The notes: generated by a model not told the origin, from the letters alone. Shown: positions 1 to 7,812, counted from the first letter of the stretch. The stretch is 16,695 nucleotides of DNA from Bacillota bacterium (GCA_023434855.1 JAEYSJ010000150.1:1-16695), one strand, 5' to 3'. Translations and numbers: made by a program.

Positions 1-1202
<1,202 letters not shown>

Positions 1203-1534
1203 TTATTTTCTCCCTTCTTCAAGATCATCAGTATTCCAATATAATATTTCCAATATAATAACATAATTAAACTTACCGAATCCACATTTTTTATGCAGAA
1301 AGTAAATAATTTTTAACAAAAATTAATATACATTCAATTAATATTCCATTCTCAATATAGTTCCAATTATAAAGAAGCTAACATAAAATAATTTAGAAGC
1401 TGTATTATTGTATAGCCCGCTAACATAGAGTAACACATTTTTCTCCTATACCATACACTAAAGCACATATTATATTTTAATATTACTCAAAATTTATGCC
1501 AAGAATTATTAATACATAAAAGGAGGAGAATGTT
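1203..1534. other. AT-rich divergent intergenic region
   Basis: Very AT-rich gap between divergent guaB and the first spore-surface gene. It contains a 13-bp tandem direct repeat, TTCCAATATAATA, at 1234-1246 and 1248-1260 just upstream of the guaB ribosome site, and a sporulation-type promoter candidate at 1432-1460 for the plus-strand gene. I see no purine-operator or G-riboswitch pattern for guaB and no small ORF with a ribosome site. Confidence 0.6.
1432..1460 (+). promoter_or_regulatory. candidate sigma-E/sigma-K-type promoter
   Basis: AACAC at 1432-1436, then 15 bp, then CATACACTA at 1452-1460. This fits the mother-cell -10 pattern CATANNNTA with an AC element upstream. The start codon is 75 nt downstream. 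The same arrangement occurs before the LSm-like gene (7736-7763, minus strand). Background AT content makes chance matches possible, so this is a candidate only. Confidence 0.4.
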
Positions 1535-1999
1535 ATGGGTATGTCTGATATACCCTGTGTTAATAACAAGCAAGTATTAAACAATCTGTTGGAATCTATT
1601 GCCTTGGAGGAAGCGGCATTAGCAAATTTTATTAATGCGGAAGCTGAAAAAATCCAACAAGTAGCTAAAAGTATCGAGTGCCATAGTGAAGCAGTAAATA
1701 CTGATGAAGTTATCAACTTTCAAAAAAGCGTTACTGTAGTTATGCAGTTGGCTATCAAAATGCAAATGCTTCTCCAATTTAAATTAGATAAGGTTTTAGA
1801 TGCCAAACTGGAACTGGATAACACTATCGGTTTAAGTGATGACGAACCTGAGATCTCTTGTACAGAAGTAAAAAAAGAAGAATCTAAAAAGACGATAGAA
1901 ATCCATAATCAGGAGATTCGCAATACTGAAAACTATGCCAGGGAAATTAGCAACAAAGAGTTTTGCGGTGAAAATTGCCTGGTTGAAGAATGCTGCTGA
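1535..1999 (+). CDS. Probable spore-surface protein with cysteine-rich tail
   Basis: 154 residues, not matched to a named gene. Residues 18-45 (LLESIALEEAALANFINAEA and following EKIQ) carry the amphipathic helical signature found at the N-termini of many clostridial collagen-like and spore-surface proteins. Residues 60-92 form a second helical block (FQKSVTVVMQLAIKMQMLLQ). The rest is charged and coil-like and ends in CGENCLVEECC, so Cys144, 148, 153 and 154 could support disulfide cross-linking or metal binding. There is no signal peptide or membrane segment. The start has a strong AAGGAGGAG site at 1521-1529; Met3 is an alternative start. The next gene shares the same first ~92 residues, so the two arose by tandem duplication. 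A sporulation-type promoter candidate lies upstream. A spore-coat or exosporium role is inferred from family resemblance, not proven. Confidence 0.7.
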   Translation: MGMSDIPCVNNKQVLNNLLESIALEEAALANFINAEAEKIQQVAKSIECHSEAVNTDEVINFQKSVTVVMQLAIKMQMLLQFKLDKVLDAKLELDNTIGLSDDEPEISCTEVKKEESKKTIEIHNQEIRNTENYAREISNKEFCGENCLVEECC

Positions 2000-2016
2000 A
2001 AAAATATTATTATATT

Positions 2017-2038
2017 AGGCTATCCGGAAGGATAGCCT
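2017..2038 (+). terminator. hairpin between the two paralogues, possible weak terminator
   Basis: Perfect 9-bp stem AGGCTATCC / GGATAGCCT closed by a GGAA (GNRA-type) tetraloop, 18 nt after the stop of the upstream gene. Only three T follow, so it may attenuate or stabilise the mRNA rather than stop transcription fully. It lies inside an upstream extension of the next reading frame, which is one reason to reject that longer start. Confidence 0.45.
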
Positions 2039-2094
2039 TTAACCATACATATTACGCCAACATGTATTTTTGGGTGATTGGGGATGGAAAAGTA

Positions 2095-3048
2095 ATGAGT
2101 TTACCGGCAATACCGGATATAAGCCGCGAACAGGCACTCACACATATTTTAGAATCAATAGCTTTAGAGGAAGCAGCTTTAGCGGCTTTTATAAACGTTG
2201 AGGCAAAAAAAACCCAAATAATAGTAGAAAAAATAAATGAAGCCGAAAAAGAGAAAATGCCAACTCATGCTGAAATTATTGCTTTTCAAAAAAGTGTTGA
2301 CTCCACAATACAAACAGTTATTAAAATGCAGATGTTATTACAGTTTAATCTCAAAGCAGTATTAGATGCGAAAAGCAAGCCAATAGAACCTTCCCCGGCT
2401 TCGAGCTCACGTAAAGAATTTGTCCCTGGAGAAATAATCCAAAATGACAAGTTTGCTACCTCTCAGCAGCAAGAAGAATCCACCCAGGCATGCAATATAG
2501 AATCTTTTCTTCCACAGGAAAATGACAGCCAGGTTTCTCCAGCAACTTGGGCTTATGACAATAAATGCAGTTTATCAGGACAAGGACAGGGTCGAATAAC
2601 TAACAGCAAAGATTCGTTTTTTTGCGGCGGGGCCAGTATCCAGGATATATTAATTCATGCCAACCACGGCGTAATTGAAAGCGGCCTGTTTTTATATCAG
2701 GTAGTCAAAAAAGGCATAATAGTTCGCTTAAAAATTATGCCAAAAACTTTAAAAATTCAAAACAAACATCCCTTTTGTATGGAGCCTTTACCGGAAAACC
2801 CTAATATCGCAGTAATTACCGGCAAATGTATTATCGAAAAACAAATTCCAGCTGAGTCAACGGTTTTTGACCGGGGATCATTTATCTTTACTGTCTGGGA
2901 TGGCGGTACAGGCGGCCCTGGAACCGATAAATTCCGCATGATTATCACAGCTGACAGCAAGCCAGCCATTCTAAATCACGACAGCGGTATCGTAAGCGTA
3001 ATCGGAAATCTGACCATAAAAACTGCTGATTCCGATAATGCAGGATAA
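2095..3048 (+). CDS. Probable spore-surface protein with C-terminal beta domain
   Basis: 317 residues from ATG at 2095. An in-frame start at 1990 is open, but the extra 35 residues overlap the previous stop and span the hairpin at 2017-2038, and the paralogue alignment begins only here. Upstream GGGGATGG is a weak ribosome site. Residues 18-93 (ESIALEEAALAAFINVEAKK ... FQKSV ... IKMQMLLQFNL ... VLDAK) mirror the preceding protein. Residues 95-160 are a low-complexity linker. Residues 163-310 look like a beta-rich domain with GQGRI, then RGSFIFTVWDGGTGGPGTDKF near 260-280 and GNLTIK near 304. That pattern resembles the repeated beta modules at the C-termini of clostridial surface proteins (F-V-x-D-G-x-PG-x-D-x-F). 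Probably co-transcribed with the upstream gene. Spore-surface location is inferred. Confidence 0.7.
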   Translation: MSLPAIPDISREQALTHILESIALEEAALAAFINVEAKKTQIIVEKINEAEKEKMPTHAEIIAFQKSVDSTIQTVIKMQMLLQFNLKAVLDAKSKPIEPSPASSSRKEFVPGEIIQNDKFATSQQQEESTQACNIESFLPQENDSQVSPATWAYDNKCSLSGQGQGRITNSKDSFFCGGASIQDILIHANHGVIESGLFLYQVVKKGIIVRLKIMPKTLKIQNKHPFCMEPLPENPNIAVITGKCIIEKQIPAESTVFDRGSFIFTVWDGGTGGPGTDKFRMIITADSKPAILNHDSGIVSVIGNLTIKTADSDNAG

Positions 3049-3176
3049 TAGCTATAAATGAATGCACTTTCGCTATTAGATAAAATAAAGAAAATATGGT
3101 ATGTCTCTACGTAATAATGGATTGTAATGCCACATGAATTGACCGCCAAGAGTAAACACTAACGGCAGGTGATAGC

Positions 3177-4553
3177 ATGATAAAAGAAATTCATAAAATA
3201 AAAAAGCCACAAAAACTGCCAATGCAAGCGGCAATAAAATCCCTACCACCAAATAACTGTTTTTCTCCTAAGTATGATGCTATTGTTGTTGGTGCCGGTC
3301 CGGCGGGCTCTACTGCTGCATATTTTATGGCTAAAGAAGGCTTGGACGTACTCTTGCTGGACCGTGGTGAATTTCCGGGAGCAAAAAATTGCGGCGGTGC
3401 GGCGCTTACTGCAGAACATGTTCATAAATTGTTCCCAAACTTTTGGGAAGAATGTCAATACGAACGCATTGTAATCGAACAGGCTTACTGGTGGATGACT
3501 GAAGATTCTGCAATCAAAGCCGGTTTTTGCAGTATGAGGCTTGCAGCTGCACCTTATAATCGCCTGACGATAAAGCGAAAAAATCTTTATAAGTGGTTGG
3601 CCGATAAGGCCGCTGCCGCCGGAGCGGTATTACGGTTAAGCACTCATGTGGCCGAAGTATTATTTGACAAGGAAAAGGCTGTTGGTGTGCAGATATCACC
3701 CCCGCAAAGCGAAAAGTTTGAAGCTGATGTTATTATTCTTGCTGATGGAGCTAATTCTTTGCTGGCAGAACACGCCGGTTTGGCTCCTCAGGTTACAGCG
3801 CAAAACCTTTCATTATATGTCAAAGAAACTATCGCTTTACCACCTGAAATAATTGAAGAACGGTTTATTTTACCGCCCGGTTATGGCAGCATCATTGGGC
3901 TTATCGGTTATCCAACCGCCGGATTTAACAGCACTGGTTCTATTCACACTTTTAAAGACAGCATTAATATTAATGTCGGCGTCACAATCGCGGATCTTAC
4001 AAAAAGTGGTTTAAAGCCTGTTGACCTGCTTGAGCGCATAAAAAAGCACCCGCTCATTAAACCCTTAATTAATGGGGGTGAAGTTATTGAATATGGTGCC
4101 TCAACCATTCCCGAGGGCGGTTATCATGCTATTCCGGCATTAGTACATTGCGGTTTGCTAATTGTCGGTGACGCGGCATCACTTGCTAACGGAACCCATG
4201 GCCTAAACTTAGCTATGTGGTCAGGTTATTTTGCCGCCCAAGCCGCTGTAGCCGCTAAGCATAACCATGATTTTTCACGGAAAAGGCTCTCGCTCTATCA
4301 TACTCTTCTCAATGAAAGTTTTATCATGCAAGATCTAAAAGCCAATGCGGGGGCGGCTAAATTACAAAAGGATATTCCTTATATGTTTGATTTATATACC
4401 CGTATGGCAAATGAAGCAGCCTATCAGACAGTCAAAGTTTATACTATGCCAAAAAGAGCAAAACGCAAATATATATTTAAAAAAGTGATTAGTATGCAGC
4501 CCTTATCTAAACTAATAAAAGATGCATGGAAAACGTTGAAGGTGATACGATGA
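3177..4553 (+). CDS. fixC: FixC-like FAD-dependent oxidoreductase
   Basis: 458 residues of the geranylgeranyl-reductase/FixC/ETF-quinone oxidoreductase family. In the FixABCX complex, FixC carries FAD and passes electrons from the electron-transfer flavoprotein towards quinone. The FAD dinucleotide fold is clear at residues 33-63 (YDAIVVGAGPAGSTAAYF, then the acidic LLLDRGEFPG end) followed by NCGGAAL. A second FAD contact, LLIVGDAASLANGTHGLNLA, lies near residue 330. The first 32 residues are a Lys-rich, proline-containing extension absent from typical FixC, which begins almost at the GxGxxG strand; Met16 is an alternative start. The chosen ATG has an AGGTGAT ribosome site 5 nt upstream. The gene overlaps fixX by ATGA. 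No fixA/fixB (etf) genes are in the window, so the electron donor must be encoded elsewhere. Confidence 0.88.
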   Translation: MIKEIHKIKKPQKLPMQAAIKSLPPNNCFSPKYDAIVVGAGPAGSTAAYFMAKEGLDVLLLDRGEFPGAKNCGGAALTAEHVHKLFPNFWEECQYERIVIEQAYWWMTEDSAIKAGFCSMRLAAAPYNRLTIKRKNLYKWLADKAAAAGAVLRLSTHVAEVLFDKEKAVGVQISPPQSEKFEADVIILADGANSLLAEHAGLAPQVTAQNLSLYVKETIALPPEIIEERFILPPGYGSIIGLIGYPTAGFNSTGSIHTFKDSININVGVTIADLTKSGLKPVDLLERIKKHPLIKPLINGGEVIEYGASTIPEGGYHAIPALVHCGLLIVGDAASLANGTHGLNLAMWSGYFAAQAAVAAKHNHDFSRKRLSLYHTLLNESFIMQDLKANAGAAKLQKDIPYMFDLYTRMANEAAYQTVKVYTMPKRAKRKYIFKKVISMQPLSKLIKDAWKTLKVIR

Positions 4554-4834
4554 GGATTCAACTTACCGATAAAATAAAACTGATACATTTTAGACCTGAC
4601 CATAACTGGCAGCATGTAATACTGACAAACACTGAGGATTGCAGGCAATGTCAAGACAAAGCATGCCTCTCCCTATGCCCTTCAGGCGTATTTGTCCAGG
4701 ATTGCGATGAAGTTGACCATATCTTAGTATTATATAAACAATGCGTAGAATGTGGCGCATGCCGTCTGATATGCAAAAATATTGAATTTTTTTATCCCCG
4801 CGGCGGATTCGGGGTAGCATTTAAAGAAGGGTAA
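4550..4834 (+). CDS. fixX: FixX-type ferredoxin-like protein
   Basis: 94 residues from ATG at 4550, which overlaps the fixC stop as ATGA and has GAAGGTGAT just upstream; a start at 4526 would lie inside fixC without a ribosome site. The family carries an iron-sulfur cluster corresponding to the ferredoxin domain of ETF-quinone oxidoreductase and works with FixC. Visible: CRQCQDKACLSLCPSG (Cys31, 34, 39, 43), Cys52, then CVECGACRLIC (Cys65, 68, 71, 75), ending in the diagnostic YPRGGFGVAFKEG tail. There are enough cysteines for one complete and possibly a second cluster. The overlap implies translational coupling and 1:1 assembly with FixC. The terminator-like repeat array follows 38 nt after the stop. 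Confidence 0.9.
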   Translation: MRIQLTDKIKLIHFRPDHNWQHVILTNTEDCRQCQDKACLSLCPSGVFVQDCDEVDHILVLYKQCVECGACRLICKNIEFFYPRGGFGVAFKEG

Positions 4835-4872
4835 GCAAACAGTCTCCTCGCGATATTAAGGATACGGGTTTT

Positions 4873-5009
4873 TCAAAACGCGCTTACGGGAATGCGCTTT
4901 TTTTCAAAACGCGCTTACGGGAATGCGCTTTTTTTCAAAACGCGCTTACGGGAATGCGCTTTTTTTCAAAACGCGCTTAGAGAATGCGCTTTTTTTCAAA
5001 ACGCGCTTA
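4873..5009. repeat. 31-bp tandem repeat array of terminator-like hairpins
   Basis: Four full units start at 4873, 4904, 4935 and 4966 (the last is 30 bp), plus a truncated fifth at 4996-5009. Each unit reads TCAAAACGCGCTTA, CGGGAATGCGC, then a T run. Within a unit AAAA(C)GCGC pairs with GCGCTTTT across a 10-nt loop and is followed by six or seven T, which is the form of an intrinsic terminator. The minus strand can also form a GCGC hairpin followed by GTTTT. The array lies between converging fixX and the minus-strand gene ending at 5007, and the last unit supplies that gene's stop codon. There are no unique spacers, so it is not CRISPR. An open frame through the repeat (4923-5144) is an artefact. 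Confidence 0.9.
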
Positions 5010-5519
5010 ATCTTTTCCCAACTGAAATGGAGCAAAGCCTATTTCTTCCCAGGTGATATTATAAAGTATTCTAAGGATGCCGCCAATACGTCGTCTAACT
5101 GTGCTTCTAACCTGGAACAAAGAGTTAAAAAACAACCTTGTTGAAGGATAAGCGCTGTTATTAGCCGCCTGCTGATAAAATTGGGCGGATTTTTCTATTA
5201 ACCCGTACATCATCCATATTGTTGGAAGATTCACAGATGATAAGGATAACGTAGAAAATGCATCAACTATCTGCTCCCATTCGTGATCGGAGCCAACTAA
5301 TGTGTCCCGGTCAATCAGCGGATATGTTTGGTTGGCGGCATCAACGTCCCGGGCTTTTTCCACATCCAGTTTAAATAATCCCTGTAACTTTAATACTAGT
5401 ATTAAGACTGACTTGTATGCAGGCTGCTCCTGCGGAACATGCTGCATTATTTGAGCTAACTCCTCTTCAATTGAATTTTCCAGCATTAGCGCAAAATTGA
5501 ACGACTTCGAGTCTATCAC
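5007..5519 (-). CDS. Hypothetical helical protein, 170 residues
   Basis: Starts at GTG (5519-5517) with an AGAGGTGAT ribosome site at 5525-5533; no in-frame ATG is better placed. I do not recognise a named family. The composition is mostly helical. One segment, IEKSAQFYQQAANNSAYPST then RLFFNSLFQ (about residues 108-136), resembles the helix spacing of ferritin/rubrerythrin-like proteins, but the metal-ligand Glu and His residues are not evident, so that fold is only a suggestion. The C-terminus, WEEIGFAPFQLGKD, is distinctive. There is no signal peptide or transmembrane helix. The gene follows the tautomerase gene, separated by a strong hairpin that ends 21 nt before this start. The stop codon is shared with the last repeat unit of the tandem array. 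Confidence 0.65.
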   Translation of the reverse strand: MIDSKSFNFALMLENSIEEELAQIMQHVPQEQPAYKSVLILVLKLQGLFKLDVEKARDVDAANQTYPLIDRDTLVGSDHEWEQIVDAFSTLSLSSVNLPTIWMMYGLIEKSAQFYQQAANNSAYPSTRLFFNSLFQVRSTVRRRIGGILRILYNITWEEIGFAPFQLGKD

Positions 5520-5540
5520 TGTACATCACCTCTGTTGTTA

Positions 5541-5578
5541 AAAACAACCCATTTCACTGATACGAAATGGGTTGTTTT
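5541..5578 (-). terminator. strong hairpin terminator/attenuator
   Basis: Perfect 15-bp stem AAAACAACCCATTTC (5541-5555) and GAAATGGGTTGTTTT (5564-5578) with an 8-nt loop. Read on the minus strand it follows the tautomerase gene and ends in a T run. GTTGTT in its distal arm can alternatively pair with AACAAC (minus strand, 5539-5534) just before the next gene's ribosome site, so it may act as an attenuator. It can also work on the plus strand. Confidence 0.8.
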
Positions 5579-5580
5579 AT

Positions 5581-5766
5581 TTATTTGTCCGCCATAAAAA
5601 TCCCAGCTTTGGCTATATGTTGTTTAGAAGCTTCCCGTATTACAATAGTGACCGCATCGGCCGGACAATTAGCAGTCTCAGTGATCACTTCCGTAATTTT
5701 CCTTACCATTTCCCGCTTTTGTTCCAGTGAACGTCCTTCAAGCATATCAATTTGTACAATTGGCAC
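5581..5766 (-). CDS. 4-oxalocrotonate tautomerase family protein
   Basis: 61 residues beginning at GTG (5766-5764) with GGAGGAGGAATT upstream. This small-tautomerase family uses the N-terminal proline, exposed after Met removal, as a general base in keto-enol tautomerisation. Here Pro1 is present (mature sequence PIVQIDMLEGRSLEQK) with Arg11 in the conserved GRS segment. The position equivalent to catalytic Arg39 of the classical enzyme is Thr, and an Arg lies four residues later (TIVIREASKQHIAKAG). Length is normal for the family. No aromatic-degradation genes surround it, so the physiological substrate cannot be named. It lies upstream of the 170-residue unknown gene, separated by the hairpin at 5541-5578. 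Confidence 0.88.
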   Translation of the reverse strand: MPIVQIDMLEGRSLEQKREMVRKITEVITETANCPADAVTIVIREASKQHIAKAGIFMADK

Positions 5767-5894
5767 AAAAATTCCTCCTCCGATTATGTCTATATATTAT
5801 ATTCGTCATAAGCAATAATATCCCTGCAATTTCCCAATATTCATAAAATGACATACAAACATGGACATTACAGACTGTAGCTGTTTCGCATATT

Positions 5895-6752
5895 TTATTC
5901 ATGTTGTTCATGTGATTTTACTAGAGCCAGTCTTTTCTTGCGAGGACGAATCACTCTCCCAAATAGGCCTCGGCGCCCTCCATGCTCTTTGGGAATATTA
6001 TTACATAATTTGTTCCAGACTTCTTCAGCCATATCCCGCCGTTTTTTAATAAAATGCGGCAACTCCCGGCGCTCAAGTTCATCAGTCAGCCATTCAGCAG
6101 GAATTTCCTGCACAATGTTATCAATGTGCTCATTAGTAAGATTTGCTACTTTATCCAGGTAAGGCCGAAAGTCTTGCGGTGTTAGACACTCTTGGAGTAA
6201 CGTTCCAAAGGACTGGCCGTAATAAACCCTTAATTTATCATACAGATATTTCAGTGAATCAATCGTCCATCTGCCGGACCTGAACAGATGGGAATTGTCA
6301 ATTGCATATATTTTATAGCCGGCTTCTTCCTGCCGCATAATTAGATTCTTCCTGTTATACGTCCGGTCAGCATTGTGAAACATATGGTCAAACAGCATAA
6401 CGCCGGCCATTTCGCCAACATTAACAGCTTTGCTTAAGTTATGCTTGTTCACATACTCTGCTCCCGCCATATATTGAGAGGCAAAATGACGGCCTGCCTT
6501 TACACCTAAAACGATAAGCAACGGGTCTTTCTGCAGCATTTCTTCATCGATTCTAATGATATCACTTGGGGGAAAACAGATTCCCATAAATTCACCAAGC
6601 CTTGCTGCTAAGAATTCGCTTACCAATACTTTTAAACCAAGTTTATTACTTTGCAATTTTACTATATAAATATTTCCGTCATCAGCGCGAAAAAACTGTG
6701 GTGCGGTAACTCCTACCCCCACATTTCCCAGATATTCTGCTGCAATGAGCAT
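5895..6752 (-). CDS. HipA-like kinase family protein
   Basis: 285 residues, similar in plan to the short HipA_2-type proteins annotated as HipA family kinases. HipA proteins are serine kinases with a PI3/4K-like fold. Visible: a beta-rich start with candidate ATP-binding Lys32 in YIVKLQSN; FDHMFHNADRTYNRKNLIM (residues 121-139), whose NADR and Asn133 fit the catalytic loop; and YAIDNSHLF (149-157), fitting the metal-binding DFG-like Asp152. The C-terminus is basic (RRGLFGRVIRPRKKRLALVK). The ATG has an AGGAGG site upstream. There is no HipB-type antitoxin gene beside it, so it is not an ordinary toxin-antitoxin pair. It lies 33 nt past the terminator of the LSm/Ser-rich gene and probably depends on read-through from it. 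That neighbour, with its Ser/Lys tails, is a plausible substrate (inference). Confidence 0.8.
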   Translation of the reverse strand: MLIAAEYLGNVGVGVTAPQFFRADDGNIYIVKLQSNKLGLKVLVSEFLAARLGEFMGICFPPSDIIRIDEEMLQKDPLLIVLGVKAGRHFASQYMAGAEYVNKHNLSKAVNVGEMAGVMLFDHMFHNADRTYNRKNLIMRQEEAGYKIYAIDNSHLFRSGRWTIDSLKYLYDKLRVYYGQSFGTLLQECLTPQDFRPYLDKVANLTNEHIDNIVQEIPAEWLTDELERRELPHFIKKRRDMAEEVWNKLCNNIPKEHGGRRGLFGRVIRPRKKRLALVKSHEQHE

Positions 6753-6785
6753 ACTGTTAGCCTCCTCAAGGTTATGCGCTAATCA

Positions 6786-6819
6786 AAAAGACCCGGTAAG
6801 AGCCAAAACCGGGTCTTTT
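6786..6819 (-). terminator. intrinsic terminator after the LSm-like gene
   Basis: A 12-bp stem AAAAGACCCGGT / ACCGGGTCTTTT with a 10-nt loop, followed on the minus strand by a T run. A second small hairpin, CTTCAG (6821-6826) / CTGAAG (6836-6841), precedes it in transcription order. The kinase start lies only 33 nt downstream, so partial read-through or regulated antitermination is likely. Confidence 0.85.
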
Positions 6820-6888
6820 ACTTCAGGATAAACCACTGAAGCTACGTACAGGATACTTCTGAATCCGCTTTTCTGGTAGCGGGTACGG

Positions 6889-7692
6889 CTATGACTTACC
6901 ACTGCCACTCTTATTGCTTTTACCGCTTCTGCCAGTCGAACTACTGCTGCTTTCATCACTTTCACTACTCTTACATTTAGTTGCTGAAGCTACAGAAGTT
7001 AAAGCTTCAAGATTGACGACAACTGTGCCAAGAGCACGGTCAGAAATTCCTCTACTTGTTCCAGGAAGAAATACGTCTTCTACTGCCAATATTGCCAATT
7101 CATCACAGACTTGGCCGAGAACTCCTTCAAACAAGAAACCGCCAAGGGTTGTTACTACCACACAATCGCCGGTCATTCGTTTCAGTTGACGGATCAAATG
7201 ATGGCTTTCCTGACGCCCGGCTTCGTCAGTTGTTGCACTGAGTACTGGTGGGGTTGGTACAGCTGCAGCGCCAAGATTAAGTCTGGAACCGGATTTCTTT
7301 GAACTGCTGGATTTGTTTGAACCGCCGCCGCCGCCACCGCCGCCGCCGCCTGATCCACCGGATTTTCCTGAGCGACCCGAACCACCAGAGCGACCGGTGC
7401 ATTCATTATCAATTGGATCAGTTACTACTCCGGTTCCTTTAGCAACGATTTGCCAGAGATCAACCCGCAGGAACGATACCTCAACAATTTCTCCGCCTGG
7501 AGTAAGAATTTCCACATCAGTTCTGCACGCTTCTTTGGCTCTGGTAAGAATAGCAATCCGGCAGTCTTCTATTGCCTGCAAATTGCCAAAATAGGTAAAG
7601 CCGTCAAAGCCAAATAGCAGTACATCTGTGTTTAATTCACGTTGTAATTCGCAAATGAGCGCTTCATTGCGTATTTCGCAAAAAATACCCAT
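6889..7692 (-). CDS. CotB-like two-LSm-domain Ser/Lys/Gly-rich protein
   Basis: 267 residues. Two related small beta domains are visible: residues 17-82 (RELNTDVLLFGFDGFTYFGN, then LQAIEDCRIAIL) and 168-235 (KRMTGDCVVVTTLGGFLFEG, then VLGQVCDELAIL). Both follow the LSm-like rule of hydrophobic strand, glycine-containing turn, G-x-L, then D-x-x-x-L. They are joined by a linker of Gly/Ser/Arg/Lys (100-137) that includes ten consecutive Gly, and the protein ends in a Ser/Lys tail (240-267, GRSGKSNKSGSGKS). Repeated LSm-like domains plus SKS/SGR-rich tails is the plan of Bacillus spore-coat protein CotB, whose tail is phosphorylated by the CotH kinase. I therefore call this CotB-like by architecture, not by direct homology. 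A sigma-K-like promoter candidate lies upstream and a HipA-like kinase follows. The start has GGGGGTAGGTG upstream. Confidence 0.65.
   Translation of the reverse strand: MGIFCEIRNEALICELQRELNTDVLLFGFDGFTYFGNLQAIEDCRIAILTRAKEACRTDVEILTPGGEIVEVSFLRVDLWQIVAKGTGVVTDPIDNECTGRSGGSGRSGKSGGSGGGGGGGGGGSNKSSSSKKSGSRLNLGAAAVPTPPVLSATTDEAGRQESHHLIRQLKRMTGDCVVVTTLGGFLFEGVLGQVCDELAILAVEDVFLPGTSRGISDRALGTVVVNLEALTSVASATKCKSSESDESSSSSTGRSGKSNKSGSGKS
7321..7359 (-). repeat. GGC/GGT trinucleotide tract encoding poly-Gly
   Basis: A nearly pure CCG-type repeat (plus strand) inside the LSm-like gene encodes residues 112-124, including ten Gly in a row. One GGT interrupts the GGC codons. Such in-frame trinucleotide tracts are prone to slippage, so the linker length may vary among strains. 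Confidence 0.85.
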
Positions 7693-7735
7693 AAAACACC
7701 TACCCCCTTATTAAAAATAATTCTTTAGCCTGATA

Positions 7736-7763
7736 TACTATATGAATACAGATACAATAGTGT
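7736..7763 (-). promoter_or_regulatory. candidate sigma-E/sigma-K-type promoter
   Basis: On the minus strand AACAC is followed by 15 bp and CATATAGTA (7744-7736), matching CATANNNTA. The ATG of the LSm-like gene is about 44 nt downstream. The arrangement equals that at 1432-1460, including the AACAC element and the 15-bp distance. Confidence 0.42.
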
Positions 7764-7812
7764 TACAATATATTTCAAACTGTTTTGCGTTATGTTCCCA
7801 ACCTAAAAAAAC

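Noticed and set aside
1990..2094. Longer N-terminus for the second spore-surface paralogue
   Set aside because: Overlaps the previous stop, spans a perfect hairpin, and has no counterpart in the paralogue.
4873..5009. CRISPR array
   Set aside because: Units are contiguous with no unique spacers; the unit is a hairpin plus T run.
4923..5144. 73-residue plus-strand frame through the tandem repeat
   Set aside because: Its repeats (KTRLENALFF type) are only the translation of the DNA repeat; no ribosome site, and it runs antisense into the 170-residue gene.
5895..6752. HipBA toxin-antitoxin module
   Set aside because: No small helix-turn-helix HipB gene on either side; the protein is the short HipA-like form lacking the usual ~440-residue length.
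7194..7412. Minus-strand and plus-strand frames in the Gly-rich part of the LSm-like gene
   Set aside because: Alternate-frame readings of the GGC repeat (Ala, Pro or Arg runs), without ribosome sites.
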